Part shown: positions 45,316-57,600 of the stretch, piece after piece
Numbering within the stretch: position 1 is the first letter of the stretch
How the letters are laid out: each line of letters starts with the position of its first letter
NCBI RefSeq assembly: GCF_023701485.1
Contig: NZ_JAMQBK010000036.1
Coordinates: forward strand, 62,001-126,000
DNA: 64,000 bases
Reading direction: 5' to 3'
Origin: Aporhodopirellula aestuarii
Lineage (GTDB): Bacteria; Planctomycetota; Planctomycetia; Pirellulales; Pirellulaceae
Notes under the pieces: generated by a model
Seen by the model: only the letters and a program-made list of their open reading frames with translations
What the model was told of the DNA's origin: nothing
Databases searched by the model: none
Program-made: the position numbers and the translations under genes

Positions 45316-47727
45316 ATGCCCGTCTCTCAATCATCGTTCGCCCCCACCGCCGCCGAGTCTCTCGCAGCACGGGGGGGGAGTAGCCGTTTGACGGATGCGG
45401 GCGCGAGCAACGCCTCACGAAAGGCCGAAGTGTCGTTAAATCGGAACGTATGCGGCCTACTCGCTGGGCTGGCGCTGGTTGTTTCGTTGGCGGGTTGCGA
45501 TGTCCGTAAACACGCTTCAGGCGAGACGCTCCCGTTTGAGTCGGTCTCACGGCCGGAGATTTCGATCGCGACGCCGGGTGATTCGACGGTCCAACCGGTT
45601 TACCGAGAAAAAATCGTCCTGAATGAGGTGAATCCTAAGTTCGCCGAGTCGACGATCCGGGATGCCTACCGAGTCCTGGGCTCCGGTCCGCAACCGCTCA
45701 CCGGACCTCCTCCGGCAACGACCCTGGTCGTTTCCCTTGAAGGGGAGGATGAAGAGGTGAGTGAGGGTGGTGCAGAATCCGACGCTCCCAGCAAGGATTC
45801 CGGGGCGACCGAAGAAGACGCGGTTGCCAAAACCGAGCCAAGTTCCACTGGGTTATTTGACGGTGAGTTTGATCCCGCGGAAATCGATGTCAGTCAAGAC
45901 GAGGTTGTTGAGCCTTCCGCATCGGATTGGCGAAACGCCGAACTCGTCCCCACACCCCTGCCACGGAAAGAGATCGTTGCCGAGGTCGTGCCCACACCTC
46001 ACGGCATCCCAGAAGATTCGCGGTTGTCGCGTAAATCCCCACTGATTGCCCGCTCCCGCGCTGACGTGACTTCGGTCGCTCCCGGTAGAGCCGAACCGAT
46101 CCTCGCGTCGCCGGTTGCCGCATCGCCGACCGATCTGGCTGCCGGGACGGACTCTTCTGATGTTCCCCGAATCGCGGCGTCTCCGAAGGAGTCGGTGCGT
46201 CCCGACTCGGACGCGTTCCTGACCGAGGGCACGAACGACGATGGTTCTTATAGTTCGCCGGCGAACATGGAAGGTGGCACGCGAATGCTCGACCAAGCCG
46301 TTGCCGCGGCGGAATCGGCGGCGCTTCCGGCGACGGGAATGGGCGGACCAGTGGACTACACAAAATGGCCGGCGCCTGAGCTCGCCCTCTTCGTGACCGG
46401 ACAACAACATGGCTACATCGAGCCGTGTGGTTGCACGGGACTCGAAAACCAAAAGGGCGGCGTGGCGCGGCGGATGACGTTCGCGACGCAGCTGCGTGAC
46501 CAAGGTTGGGAGTTGCTGCCGATTGATGCCGGTAACTTGATCCGCCGCTTTGGCCGCCAAGCCGAAATCAAATTCCACCGCTCGCTCGAAGCACTCCGCA
46601 AGATGGGATACGTCGCCGTCGGATTTGGCCCCGACGATGTGCGCATCGGCGTTGGCGATTTGATCCAGGAAGCCGCTGCCGAAAAACCCGAAGACGCGAT
46701 CTACGCATCGGCAAACGTCGTCTTGCTCGATCCTTCGTTGATGCCCGCTTATCGAGTGATCGAGCGACAAGCGATGAAAGTCGCCGTGACCAGCATCCTC
46801 GATCCGGATGCACTCGAATCAACGCTTAATGAAGAAATCACGCTGGGCGACCCGGTTGAGTCGGCCAAGGACGTGATCAAGCAGATCAAAGCCGAGTCGC
46901 CAAACTACACCGTGCTGACGTTCTACGGCACCGAGGAAGCAGCACAGAAGCTTGTGCGTGAGGTTCCTGGTTTTGACATGGTTGTCGTCGCCGGTGGCTA
47001 TGGTGAGCCGACGTATCAACCTGAATCGATCGAAGGCTCGCAAACCAAGATGATCTTGACCGGTAACAAAGCCATGTATGTGGGTTTGATCGGGCTCTAC
47101 AAAGACGACGAGATGCGCTACGCCCGCGTGCCATTGGATGATTCGTTTGGCGACGCACCGCAGATGCGTCAGTTGATGTCCGAGTATCAATTCCAACTCC
47201 GCGACCTCGGTCTTGAAAACCTCGGCCTCAAACCGATCCCGCATCCCAGCGGTGAAAAATTTGTCGGTTCGAAAACGTGTGGTGACTGCCACACCACGGC
47301 GTTTGACATTTGGGAAAACTCACCTCACTTCGGTGCCACCGAGAGCCTTGTTCATCCAGGTGAACGTGGAGATGTGCCACGTCACTTTGACCCCGAGTGC
47401 ATCTCCTGCCACGTGACTGGTTGGAACGCGCAGAACTACTACCCGTACGTTTCGGGGTACTTGGAACTCGAAGCAGACTCGCACCTGCATGGCAACGGTT
47501 GTGAAAACTGCCACGGTCCGGGTGAATCACACGCGGCGGCTGAAAACGGTGAGATCGAGGTTACCGACGAACAGCGAGAACAGCTCCGCGCCGCGATGCA
47601 GTTGCCGTTGGAAAAAGCTCGCGAGAAGTGCATGGAATGTCACGACCTCGACAACAGCCCCGACTTCCACGAAGAAGGCGCTTTCGACGAGTACTGGGCC
47701 GAAGTCGAACACTACGGTGTCGACTAA
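45316..47727 (+). CDS. Tetraheme cytochrome c554-like lipoprotein with metallophosphoesterase-like domain
   Basis: An 803-residue exported protein. A lipoprotein-type signal (LLAGLALVVSLAGCDVRK) lies unusually far in, at residues 47-64. A long acidic and Pro/Ser-rich region follows. A domain at about 350-600 resembles UshA-type metallophosphoesterases (GYIEPCGCTGLENQKGGVARR, DAGN for DAGD) but has lost the GNHE motif (GFGPDD instead). The C-terminal part has four CxxCH sites at residues 655, 695, 729 and 772 (CGDCH, CISCH, CENCH, CMECH), the plan of cytochrome c554 multiheme domains. ATG at 45316 has GAGGA upstream; GTG at 45430 would give a standard short leader. Likely envelope electron carrier; partner unknown. 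Confidence 0.85.
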   Translation: MPVSQSSFAPTAAESLAARGGSSRLTDAGASNASRKAEVSLNRNVCGLLAGLALVVSLAGCDVRKHASGETLPFESVSRPEISIATPGDSTVQPVYREKIVLNEVNPKFAESTIRDAYRVLGSGPQPLTGPPPATTLVVSLEGEDEEVSEGGAESDAPSKDSGATEEDAVAKTEPSSTGLFDGEFDPAEIDVSQDEVVEPSASDWRNAELVPTPLPRKEIVAEVVPTPHGIPEDSRLSRKSPLIARSRADVTSVAPGRAEPILASPVAASPTDLAAGTDSSDVPRIAASPKESVRPDSDAFLTEGTNDDGSYSSPANMEGGTRMLDQAVAAAESAALPATGMGGPVDYTKWPAPELALFVTGQQHGYIEPCGCTGLENQKGGVARRMTFATQLRDQGWELLPIDAGNLIRRFGRQAEIKFHRSLEALRKMGYVAVGFGPDDVRIGVGDLIQEAAAEKPEDAIYASANVVLLDPSLMPAYRVIERQAMKVAVTSILDPDALESTLNEEITLGDPVESAKDVIKQIKAESPNYTVLTFYGTEEAAQKLVREVPGFDMVVVAGGYGEPTYQPESIEGSQTKMILTGNKAMYVGLIGLYKDDEMRYARVPLDDSFGDAPQMRQLMSEYQFQLRDLGLENLGLKPIPHPSGEKFVGSKTCGDCHTTAFDIWENSPHFGATESLVHPGERGDVPRHFDPECISCHVTGWNAQNYYPYVSGYLELEADSHLHGNGCENCHGPGESHAAAENGEIEVTDEQREQLRAAMQLPLEKAREKCMECHDLDNSPDFHEEGAFDEYWAEVEHYGVD

Positions 47728-48597
47728 CCCTAGCCCGGATATTGCACGCGATTCGTAGGCCGTATCGCATCAACCATTGCCAAGCCGGAACTTCGGTCGC
47801 AAATCGATTGATTTTGAAAATCACAGACTGTATTTCGAGCAAATCAGGTTGATGCGGATACGGCAGGGTTTTTCGCGACCTCGGTCCGGCCTACGTAATA
47901 TCCGGCCCAGCGCATTTTGCTGGGGTCGGTATCAATAACACCGCAGTCCGGAATCACTCTTTGGATCCGTCGCAGCATCGTTCGATGGGTTCGCGGGCTC
48001 ATCTCTGTGGAATCGGTCGATCGGGCAAAAAAATTGGCCGTTTTGACGCCCAATATTTGGGTCCATTTTGATCGCCTGCCGCTCGCCGGGCACACCCTGA
48101 AAATCCGGGGATTTCGAGTGCGTCGGCCGGCCTCTTTTTGCGTCTTCGTGCACCTCCCATTCGCGAGCATGCTGGCAGCGCACGTCTCGTAAAATAGGAG
48201 GTTTGAGTGGACTTTTCTGAGTGGCAGCCCGCGCGAATCGTGGAACTTGATCGGGCGGTTTTGCGGGTCCGTTCGAAGGCGGCGAACGGCGGGGGGGCGA
48301 GCCGCTTGGACGTCGTGGCGGAGGGTTTTGCCGACGCGCCAAGCTGAAATTTCGACATTTTGTCGATTTTGGAGTTGCAAATTTGATTGCTTTGCGCATG
48401 CGTCCTGACTCTACTGAGAAGACGATACAGGACCCCCATCCTGGAGAAAGGACGCAAGCGGTCGGGGGATCCCGTAACGTCGCCTCATCTCCGGTAGCGT
48501 TTCCTAGTCCACCCAAACCGCCAAGGTAGTGCTGGGGAACTCGCCGCTGATCCTCATCACCTTTGATCCGCAGCCAGGCAATCTAGGAGTTCTTTCA
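47728..48597. other. Intergenic region before the giant gene
   Basis: An 870-base gap. Its first 180 bases form an inverted repeat (separate entry). The minus strand carries overlapping open frames of 150-194 codons, rich in Arg/Pro and unlike proteins, apart from the last about 50 codons of one (ending RTMLRRIQRVIPDCGVIDTD), which look protein-like but are not recognised. It probably holds the promoter and leader of the giant gene. No tRNA or ncRNA is seen. Confidence 0.5.
47734..47907. repeat. Imperfect inverted-repeat element (MITE-like)
   Basis: Two arms, 47734-47775 and 47847-47907, are complementary in two blocks. GCCGTATCGCATCAACC (47759-47775) pairs with 47847-47864 with one base of difference in length. 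CCGGATATT plus CGTAGGCC of the left arm pair with 47888-47907. Extra bases in the right arm separate the blocks. It lies 6 bases after the cytochrome stop. The form suits a small non-autonomous element or structured RNA; no terminal direct repeat was confirmed. Confidence 0.5.
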
Positions 48598-48600
48598 GTG
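48585..48600 (+). promoter_or_regulatory. Ribosome binding site and GTG start of the giant gene
   Basis: AGGAG at 48585-48589 stands eight bases before GTG at 48598. This places the N terminus just before the planctomycete motif and decides against the GTG at 48529, the first codon of the open frame. Confidence 0.75.
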
Positions 48601-51600
48601 GTCTTTTTCAATCAGCACGTAAACGACACGCAGACACGTTCGCAAAAGAAAAGAAGGAACCGGATCGCCAGTGGCCAAGATCGCGATTCGCGCCGCAGTC
48701 GACTGGCGCGATTAATGACGCGACGACCTCGGGTTGAGTCGTTGGAAGATCGGCGACTGCTGGCCGCGTACGTGGTCAACACCAATGCCGATACTGTTGC
48801 CGTCGATGGAATGATCAGTTTGCGGGAAGCGATTCAAGCGGCCAACATCAATGCGGCCTTTAACGAGGCGGTCGCCGGTGCTAGCGAAGGCGACTCGATT
48901 TCGTTCAACCTCCCCGCCGGTATGGAGACCATCACGCTGGGCAGCGCCTTACCCATGATCACCGATGACATTGTTATCAATGGCGACAACACTGCCGGCA
49001 GCGGCACGAATGTCACAATCGACGGCGCGCACAACAACCGTATTTTCTTAATCGCTATTGGCGCGGGGAGCATCGGCGCCGATGCAGTAGAGGATGTCAC
49101 GCTTCAAAACCTGACGCTACAGAATGCCACAGCACCGTCAAATTTTCTTGGTGGTGCGATTGCAAACTCTACTGATGGGCAGGTGGGAGTCTTCGATCAT
49201 ACGCTAGTCATTCGCGATGTTTCATTTGATAACAATACCGCAATCTCTGGCGGAGCCATATCAACGGCCACCAGCAACTCGACCGCGTCGGTAGTGGGTC
49301 TGGATATTGATGGGGCAACGTTTACAAACAATTTGGCGGCTGGTTCCGGCGTCCCAATTCCCGAAGCTGGGTCTGGCGGCGCGATCAACGTGGGGCAAAA
49401 CATCTTATCTGGCCGTGCTACTTCGGCACGGATCACCAACGCTACGTTCACTGGCAATGTCGCCGACGGAGTACTGAACGCTCAGGGTGGCGGTGCGATC
49501 AGAATTTCCGAGGGCAGCACGCTAACCATCGACGACTCGGGTGGCGACGTGATCATCGGCGGCGACACCGTCGGTGAAGCCAACACCGCGCAGAACGGCG
49601 GCGGGATCTTCAGCGCTGGTACGCTGATCATTGACGACTCGGGACCCAACAGCGTGATCATTGGCGGCAACAACGCCGCCCGCGCCGGTGGCGGCATTGA
49701 GATCTTCAGCGGCAGTGCTGACATCAGTGGTTCGTTCAATATCGGCAGCGTTGCGGGAACGACCAGCGGCAACACCGCCGACGTCAACGGTGGCGGCTTG
49801 CACGTCAGCGGCACCGGTACCACGAACATCACCGGCGGCACATTTCAAGGCAACACGGCCGCTGAAGAGGGCGGCGGACTGTGGAACTCCGGTGCTGGCG
49901 TGATGAACATCAACGTCGGGACGGTCGTTAGCGGGAACTCCGCCGGACTCAGCGGTGGAGGTATCTACAACGCCGGCGGTACGCTCGTTCTCACCGGTTC
50001 CACCATCGGCGGGGCCACGGCAGCCGACGGCAACACAGCCAGCGGCGATTCCGCCACGCAAGGGGGCGGCGGAATCTTTAGCGAGAACGGCGACGTCACC
50101 ATCCAGAACGACGTCGGTGTCGAGACGGTCATCCAAAACAACGTCGCCGATGGCAACGCCGGCTCCGGCGGCGGGGTCTTCATCCTCGACGGTATGCTGA
50201 CGATGAACGACTCCCGAATCGTTGGCAACACCGCCAACCGTGCTGGTGGCGGCGTAGAAATCGTCGATGGCGCCGCGAACTTCAACGGCAACTCGCGGTT
50301 GCTCAGTAACGACGTCCTCGGCATCGGCGGCGTCGCAGGCACCGCGGGCAACGGAGGCGGCCTGCACATCAGTGGAACCATTGGGACGATAGTCAGATTC
50401 GACAACGCCATCGTCGCCCACAATATGGCCGCCAACGAGGGTGGGGGGCTTTGGAACCAAGTCGGGTCCACGCTCGTCATCGACGCCACTCAGGTCGTCA
50501 ACAACACGGCCAACGGCACCGGGGGAGGCGGCGTCTTCAACAACGGCGGTATCGTCAATTTTGACGCAGATCCCGGACCGGCCACCCTCGTCGACAACAA
50601 GGCCAACGGCAATAACGGCGACGGCGGCGGTCTCCTTTCCAATGGCGGCACGGTGAACGTCACGAGTATCCCCGGACAGGCGATCTCCGTCCGGACGAAC
50701 ACGGCCACCCGCAACGGCGGCGGCATCGCCGCGATCGGGGGCGCGACGCTGAACGTCGACGGCATCGACATCCTGAACAACACCGCGGGCGAGGAGGGGG
50801 GCGGACTCTGGATATCCGACGACAGCACGCTCACCTTTAATGACACGAACGTGGCCGTTGTCGTCGATGGCAACATTGCCAGCGGTGACAATGCGGACCA
50901 AGGGGGTGGTGGCATTTTCGTCGAGGCCAATGGCACGCTCGACATCATCTCCGCTGCGGCTGGGCAGGGGATCACGTTCTCGAACAACTTCGCCGACGGT
51001 AATGCTGGCAGCGGTGGCGGCATCCTCGTCGACTCGGGCGGGATGCTGACGATCGACGGCAGCGACGGCGGTGGCGTCACGATCAGCGGCAACACGGCCA
51101 ACCGCGCCGGCGGCGGCATCGAGACTACAGGTGGGACGATCGTCACACTGACCAACGTCCTCCTCGGCGGGCCGACGGTAGTCGACGGCAACACGGCCCT
51201 CGGCATCGGCGGCGACGCAGCGACAAACGGCGGCGGTAACGGCGGCGGACTACATATCACCGGGGCCGCCGATGTCACGATTGACGGCGGCAACGTTTCC
51301 GGCAACATAGCTAAGGCCGAGGGTGGCGGTCTGTGGAATTCGGCGTCCGGAACGCTGAGAGTCACCAGCGCGTCCGGCTTTGTGGGTATTTCCAACAATG
51401 AGGCCCGCGGAAATGCGGGTGGCACGCCTGATGCTTTTCAGGGCGGGGGCGGCATCTTCAACGACGGTGGGACCCTCGACATCAATGGCTTCGATAATGG
51501 AGTATCCATTGACAACAACCTCGCCAGCGGTCCGTCCGCGGGCGCGGGGACGACGGCCGGCAGCGGCGGCGGCATCATGTCGATCGGCGGGGATGTCACG

Positions 51601-54600
51601 ATCGATACGGTCGGCATCCAATTCAACGAGGCGGTCCGCGCCGGCGGCGGCATCGAAATCATCGACGGCACCGTTCAGATTTCCAACTCATTCATTTTTT
51701 TCAATGATGTCTCCGATGGCGGTTTGATCCCGGCCAGCAGCCCCGGTAACGGCGGCGGCTTGCACGTCACACGCAACGCGATCGTCGACCTCGAGGATTC
51801 ATTCGTCGATTTCAACACCGCCCAGGCCGAAGGGGGCGGGCTTTGGAATTCCGCCGGCGGCACGATGACGATCGATGGTGGAACGGTTAATGGTAACACC
51901 GCTTTTGGGCCCGGCGCGGATCAGGCCGGCGGCGGCATCTTCAATGCCGGTGGCGAGGTCAACCTGATCAACATGTCGCTGACCTTCAACATCGCCAACA
52001 CGCCCGACGGCAGTGGCGGAGGCGGGTTCAGCGACGGCGGGACGTTTAATGTCAGCGGTTCGACGGTCAGCGGGAACGACTTGTACGGCATCGTCTTTTT
52101 CAACGGAGCCACCGGCGATATCTCGACGGGCAATACGTTTAGCGGCAACGTTGGCGGCGCGATCGGTCCGATCGGAGGCACGGTTGGCGATGACACGATC
52201 GTGGTGACAGCGAACTCCATCACGATCAACGGCAACACTCTTACGCTGGATCCATCCCTTACCGATCCAATCGTGATCGACGGTGGGGACGGTGACGATA
52301 TCTTCATCATCGATGTCTCCAGTGGGCCGATTCTAGTACCGATCACGTTCAATGGCGGCGCGAATGTTTCATCGATGCCCGGTGACGAGATCCAAGTCGT
52401 CGGCCCGGACGGCATCGATTTGACCTTCAATTACGACACCGCCGACTCCGGCAGCATCGAGGTCGGCATGAGTGCGCCGATCACCTATACCGGTTTGGAG
52501 CCGATCAGTTCGACGATCACGCCGGCCAACGTGACGCTGAATTACAGCGGCGCGTCGGAGACGATCACCGTCACCGAGGCGGCAGGTACGACGACGGTCA
52601 ATTCGGACGTGGGCGAGATCACATCATTTGCCAATCCGACGGTTAACCTGACGATCAACAGCGGCGGAGGCACCGACACGATCAACGTGGACGGGCTGAA
52701 TTTTGCCACCAGCGGTCTGACCATCACGGACCCGGATGTGGGGCCCGATGACACGGTTAATTTCAACACGGCGCCCACCACGGCTGGGGGACCGGTCGAC
52801 ATTGATGTTCAAAACACCAATATCAATCAGCCACTGAATCTTGGCTCGCTGGACATTGGTGTCTTTAATGTGCCGGTGCCAGGCGGCACGACCTTGCTGG
52901 GTGCCGACGTAACTACGTTAAATCAACAGATCTACAACGAAGTCAACACTTTGGGCACCGATGTGACGTTAACGGGCAACGTCATCATTTTCCGAAATAC
53001 CCTCGATGGCGCGTTTAACCTTGTCTTAAACGATAGCGCTCCTGCAGCGAACAGTGGGGCGTCTGCTGACATTGGCGGAATCGACCCGCTCATGAGTATC
53101 ACGACGGACGCAGTGGGAGGCACATTGTTTGCCGGGAACGTAACGACGACCGGCGACCAGACGTATGGTGGTGCCGAATTCTTGATCGGTAACAATGCGG
53201 CTCAAACCCTCAGTGCTGCGAACATCTCGTTTGCAGGAACATTGGATGAGTCGACATTTTCGACCAATACGTCGCTGACGACTATCACGACGGGAATGAC
53301 GACATTTGGTGGCGACGTGGGCGGCATCAAGCCATTCCTCAGTCTTAATTCGACGATGGCAGGACCATTCACGGCTAGTGTTAACTTCACAACCAATGGG
53401 GATTTGACTTTCAATATCCCCGATACGTCCGCTGACACCGATGATCTGACGATCAATAATGCGGCCGTGTTGACGTCGACCGGCGGGAACATCTTGTTCA
53501 ACGTCGGCGATGACGTGGACATTCAAGCGGGCACGGCAACCAACGCTCCGGGCGGCACGCTAACCGTCAATGTCGATCCAATCGCTGGCGACGCCGATGT
53601 CGGAACGGGTTCAACGGCGATCATTGCCGGCGCGATCACGACTCCCAATACGTTCGTCAATGGCGGCGACGATGAAGATGTCTTCACGCCGAAGCCTCAG
53701 GCGGGGACGATCTTCAACATCGACGGCAACCTGCCGGCATCGCCCGCGCTGCCCGGTGACGTGCTTAACTTGGATGCAATGGGCGGCGCGATCACGATCA
53801 CTCCCGCAGGTGTGACGATCGGCGGTTCGACCGTCAATTTCCAAGAAATCGAATCGCTTAACCTGACCAATCCTGGCACTGTCACGGTCACGGGAGATGC
53901 CAATGACAATGTTTTGACGGTTTCAGGGATCGCCGGTGCGGCGGACTCAGCGACTCTCGTTTTGGATGCCGGTCCCATCGTCACACTGATGTCGCCCACA
54001 CCGATCTCCTTGGATTTCGATGCTTTGGGCGGTGACGATGCTTTGGTGATCAATGAAACGGCGGGCGGTTTGCCGATATTCACGGGCGTCGCGGCGGGGG
54101 CTCACACGAATACGGCCTACACGACCAGCGGGTTGCTCAACCGCGCCGGAGATCAGAACGTGGGGATTCACTTTGCCGCCGGCGCCAGCGGTGCGGCAAA
54201 TAATGATCGTTTGATCTTAAATTTTCTGACGGCTCAAAACCTGGCGACGTTTGATGACGACGTTGCCGCCGGCAACAGCGGTGTCGTCAACATCGAAGGT
54301 GCCCTGTCGATTTCCTACGATAGCTTGACGCCGATCATTGCGGTCGGTGCGGGCGGTACCTACACCGCCGACGCAAGTGCACTGCCGGCGGGGGCCAATC
54401 TGACGGTGGCCGATGATCTCGCGGACATCGCAGGCCCCGGTGGCAACATGATTTCGGGCACCGTTGGATTCGAAACCCGCTTTGTCAGTGGCTTTGACAA
54501 TTTGGTCGTTCGCAGTGGTTTGGGTGCGAATACGATCACCCTGGCGGGACTCGATCCAGCGAGCACTGAAACGGCGATCACACTCGATGCCGACGATATC

Positions 54601-57600
54601 GGCAATGCCGACGCCAGTCCGGACGCAATTCAAGTGCAGTCGCTACCGGCCACCGTCGTCGCAACGCTGTTCGGAGGTGCGGGTGGGGATACGTTTACCA
54701 TTGGCGATGGATTCATGGCCATCACGCCCGTGATGGGCCAAGTCGTCGTTTCACCAGTGGGTGACGAAGCAGGTGCGGGGGATACGCTTTCGATCATTAA
54801 TTTCAACGAACCTGCTGGTACGACGGCAACGGTGAACGCTGGCACGCTCGAGGGTGTCACTGGTTTCGCGGGGGCGCCCGATGTGATTTACAATGGCGCC
54901 GGGGATTTGATTGAAACGGTCAACTTGACGATGAGCGACAACGCTGCGGACACGTTCAATGTCCAAAGCACGCAATTTGGCTCAACGTACTTCCTCGATG
55001 GTGGCTTCTTCGGTGCGTTCGACGATGTTGTGAACGTGGCTAGTGATGCTCCCGTCAACGCGGGCAACTTGAATGGCATCCAGGGCCAGTTAAACATTGG
55101 TCTTGGCTCTGGTGGCAACACAGCCATCAATGTTTCGGACGCCGGTGACGTGGCCGGCGATACTTACGACTTGATCTTCAATCCTGGTACGGGTGTCACT
55201 GAGCTTTACTTTAACGACGGTGGAGCGGCAGTCGGAACCGTTGGTGTGCTGGGGGGAGGAACAGCGTTCCCAGATATCATCTTCAACACGGTCGCCGGTA
55301 ATCCGCTGGCCAACTTTAACCTGACCGGTGACACCGCCGCGAACACCTACAACGTGTTCAATACCACGGCTACGGTCAGCAACACCATCACGGACGGCGC
55401 TGGCAACAGCACATTCAATATCCAGGGCAACCAAATTGCCGCAGGTGCAGCCAACACGTTTGGTGGCGCAGCGGGCACCGACACGTTCAACGTCAACTTC
55501 GCAGCCGATACCGCCACCCCGAGTGCGGCCGGGACGACGTTCCAAATCGACGGCGGCGCGGCGGCGACTTCATCGGCTCGCGATGTCGTCTTTATCCAAG
55601 CTGCGGGAACATTCACGCCAGGTGCTCCGGGGGCCGTACCTCCGACTGTTTTTGCCGCTGACGCGGCTCCGCGAGACATCGGTTTGACTTATGCCGACGC
55701 GACCAAAGCCAGCGGTGACTTGAACGTCACGGACGCACTGTCTGCAACCACGGTTGCCTTGACCCAAGTCGAAACCGTGACCTATTTCGGTGACGCCAAC
55801 AACAACGACATTGTCACCGTCACCGGCACGACCGTCGATGATGACCTGACGGTGGCCCCCTACAGCAACAACCAAGCGTTGGTGTTCTTGGACGGAGACG
55901 CCTGGGATGGTCCGAGCGAAGGTTCGCAGTTTGATCAGTTCCCCGGTGTGGCGGGTGGATCGGCCGGACCCGACATCGATATCTGGGGTGTTCGTCCAAG
56001 CGGTGTGAATGTGGCTGGCGGTGGCGCGGGTGCCGCAGGTGATCAACTGTACGTTTACGCTCCCAGTGAGGACGACTTGGTCGATCCCGCCACGACAACG
56101 GATCCGTTTGGATTCGGCGTCGGTGTGATCATGCCTGGTTCAACGAACAATCCTGGTTTGTTCCCCACAGCGTACGACTTAATCGAAGTCGCCAACAACA
56201 CATCGATCGTCACGATCACCAACGACCGATTGGTCCCTGGTGCGGTGCCGCCGTCGACAATGAATACACTCTTGCCCGTCGTTCCCAACGTCGGCAGTTT
56301 TGCTCAAGCCAGTCCGTTGACGCCTGGATTGCTGGTCAATGCCGGATTCGAGACGAACCCGGCGTTTGACAACATCGGCGACGATATCCTGGCATTCTTG
56401 TCTTCGGCATTACCGATCCGCATCAATGGTGGTGATCCGGTGCCCGCCTTGGCTCCCAACGGTGACCGACTGCAAGTATTCACGTTCAATGAGATCAACG
56501 TTTACAGCGACAAGTCGACGCCTCCGATTGTCAGCGTGACATCGACGATCGGCGGCACCCCGACACAACCGTTGAGTTTCAGTTCCATCGAGAGCACGAT
56601 TCTGACTGCCGGCCCCGGTAGCCAACAAGCCAACCTGATTGGTGACAATAACAATCCCGGTATCGATCAAAACGATCAGTTCATTGTCATTGGGGAAGAC
56701 GTTGACTCCATGCTCGGTACACTTGCGGCGGCTTATCCCGGCAGCATCATTGACACGAGGTTTGAGCCCGATCCCGATGGCGACAACGAGTTCACGTTGC
56801 AAATCAACGGCAGTGCCAAAATCGGTTTCCGCAACATCACGGACCTGAACGTGCTTGGCGACGATGCGGCCAGGACACCTAGCAGCGGTGTCGCGCCAAT
56901 CTCCGATACCGGCGACATCGACACGCTGAATATCACACCGTACGCCGATGACACTACACAAGGCTGGGCAATCGACGTGTCGTTTGATGAAGGGGATCCC
57001 GCTGGCGCCGATGGCGGCGCGGCTGATTTGCTGATCTACAACACGGCGGGCGGCGGTGGGATGGTCAGCGAAAATATCTCGGTTCGCCCCGCAGGGATGG
57101 ACGCGGGTGAATTGGTTGTCACCAATCTCAGCGATGGCAGTTTGATCGTGGACATCGACTTCACCTTCAATACCGACATCATCATCAATGACAATGATGG
57201 CTTCCTCAACGATACCGATCGATTGACTTTGTTGGGTACCGATCCGTCCAATCCAGGAACCAGCGGCAATGAGACCGTGGTAGCCGATTTTACGATGGCC
57301 GGTGGCGTGGGCACGCCGCAGTTCAGTGTGCTCGATGGGGCAACCATTCTTTACAATATTCGTAATTTCACCGGATTCGACACGGTTGACGTGCAGACGC
57401 TCGGTGGAAACGACTCACTGGTCTTCACGCCCGATACCATCAACGCCAACGGCTTGCAGAACGTTGCACTGCGTTACGATGGTGGCGATTTGACCGGCGA
57501 CTCGTTGACCGTCAAGGCACTCAACGGTTTGAGAGTGACTCCCGGAAGCGAGAACACTTCCGGCATCGTCGATCAATTGGGTGCGGGCGTCGGCAACGTC

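Noticed and set aside
47932-48516. 194-codon minus-strand frame before the giant gene
   Set aside because: Arg/Pro/Ser-rich, no domain, overlaps two other open frames; kept only as an intergenic note.
49522-50901. 459-codon minus-strand frame
   Set aside because: Antisense to the Gly-rich repeats of the giant gene; open because GGC/GCC repeats lack stops in several frames.
49593-51990. Repeats in the giant gene as a CRISPR array
   Set aside because: Repeats are in-frame Gly-rich protein motifs of unequal length without constant-size spacers.
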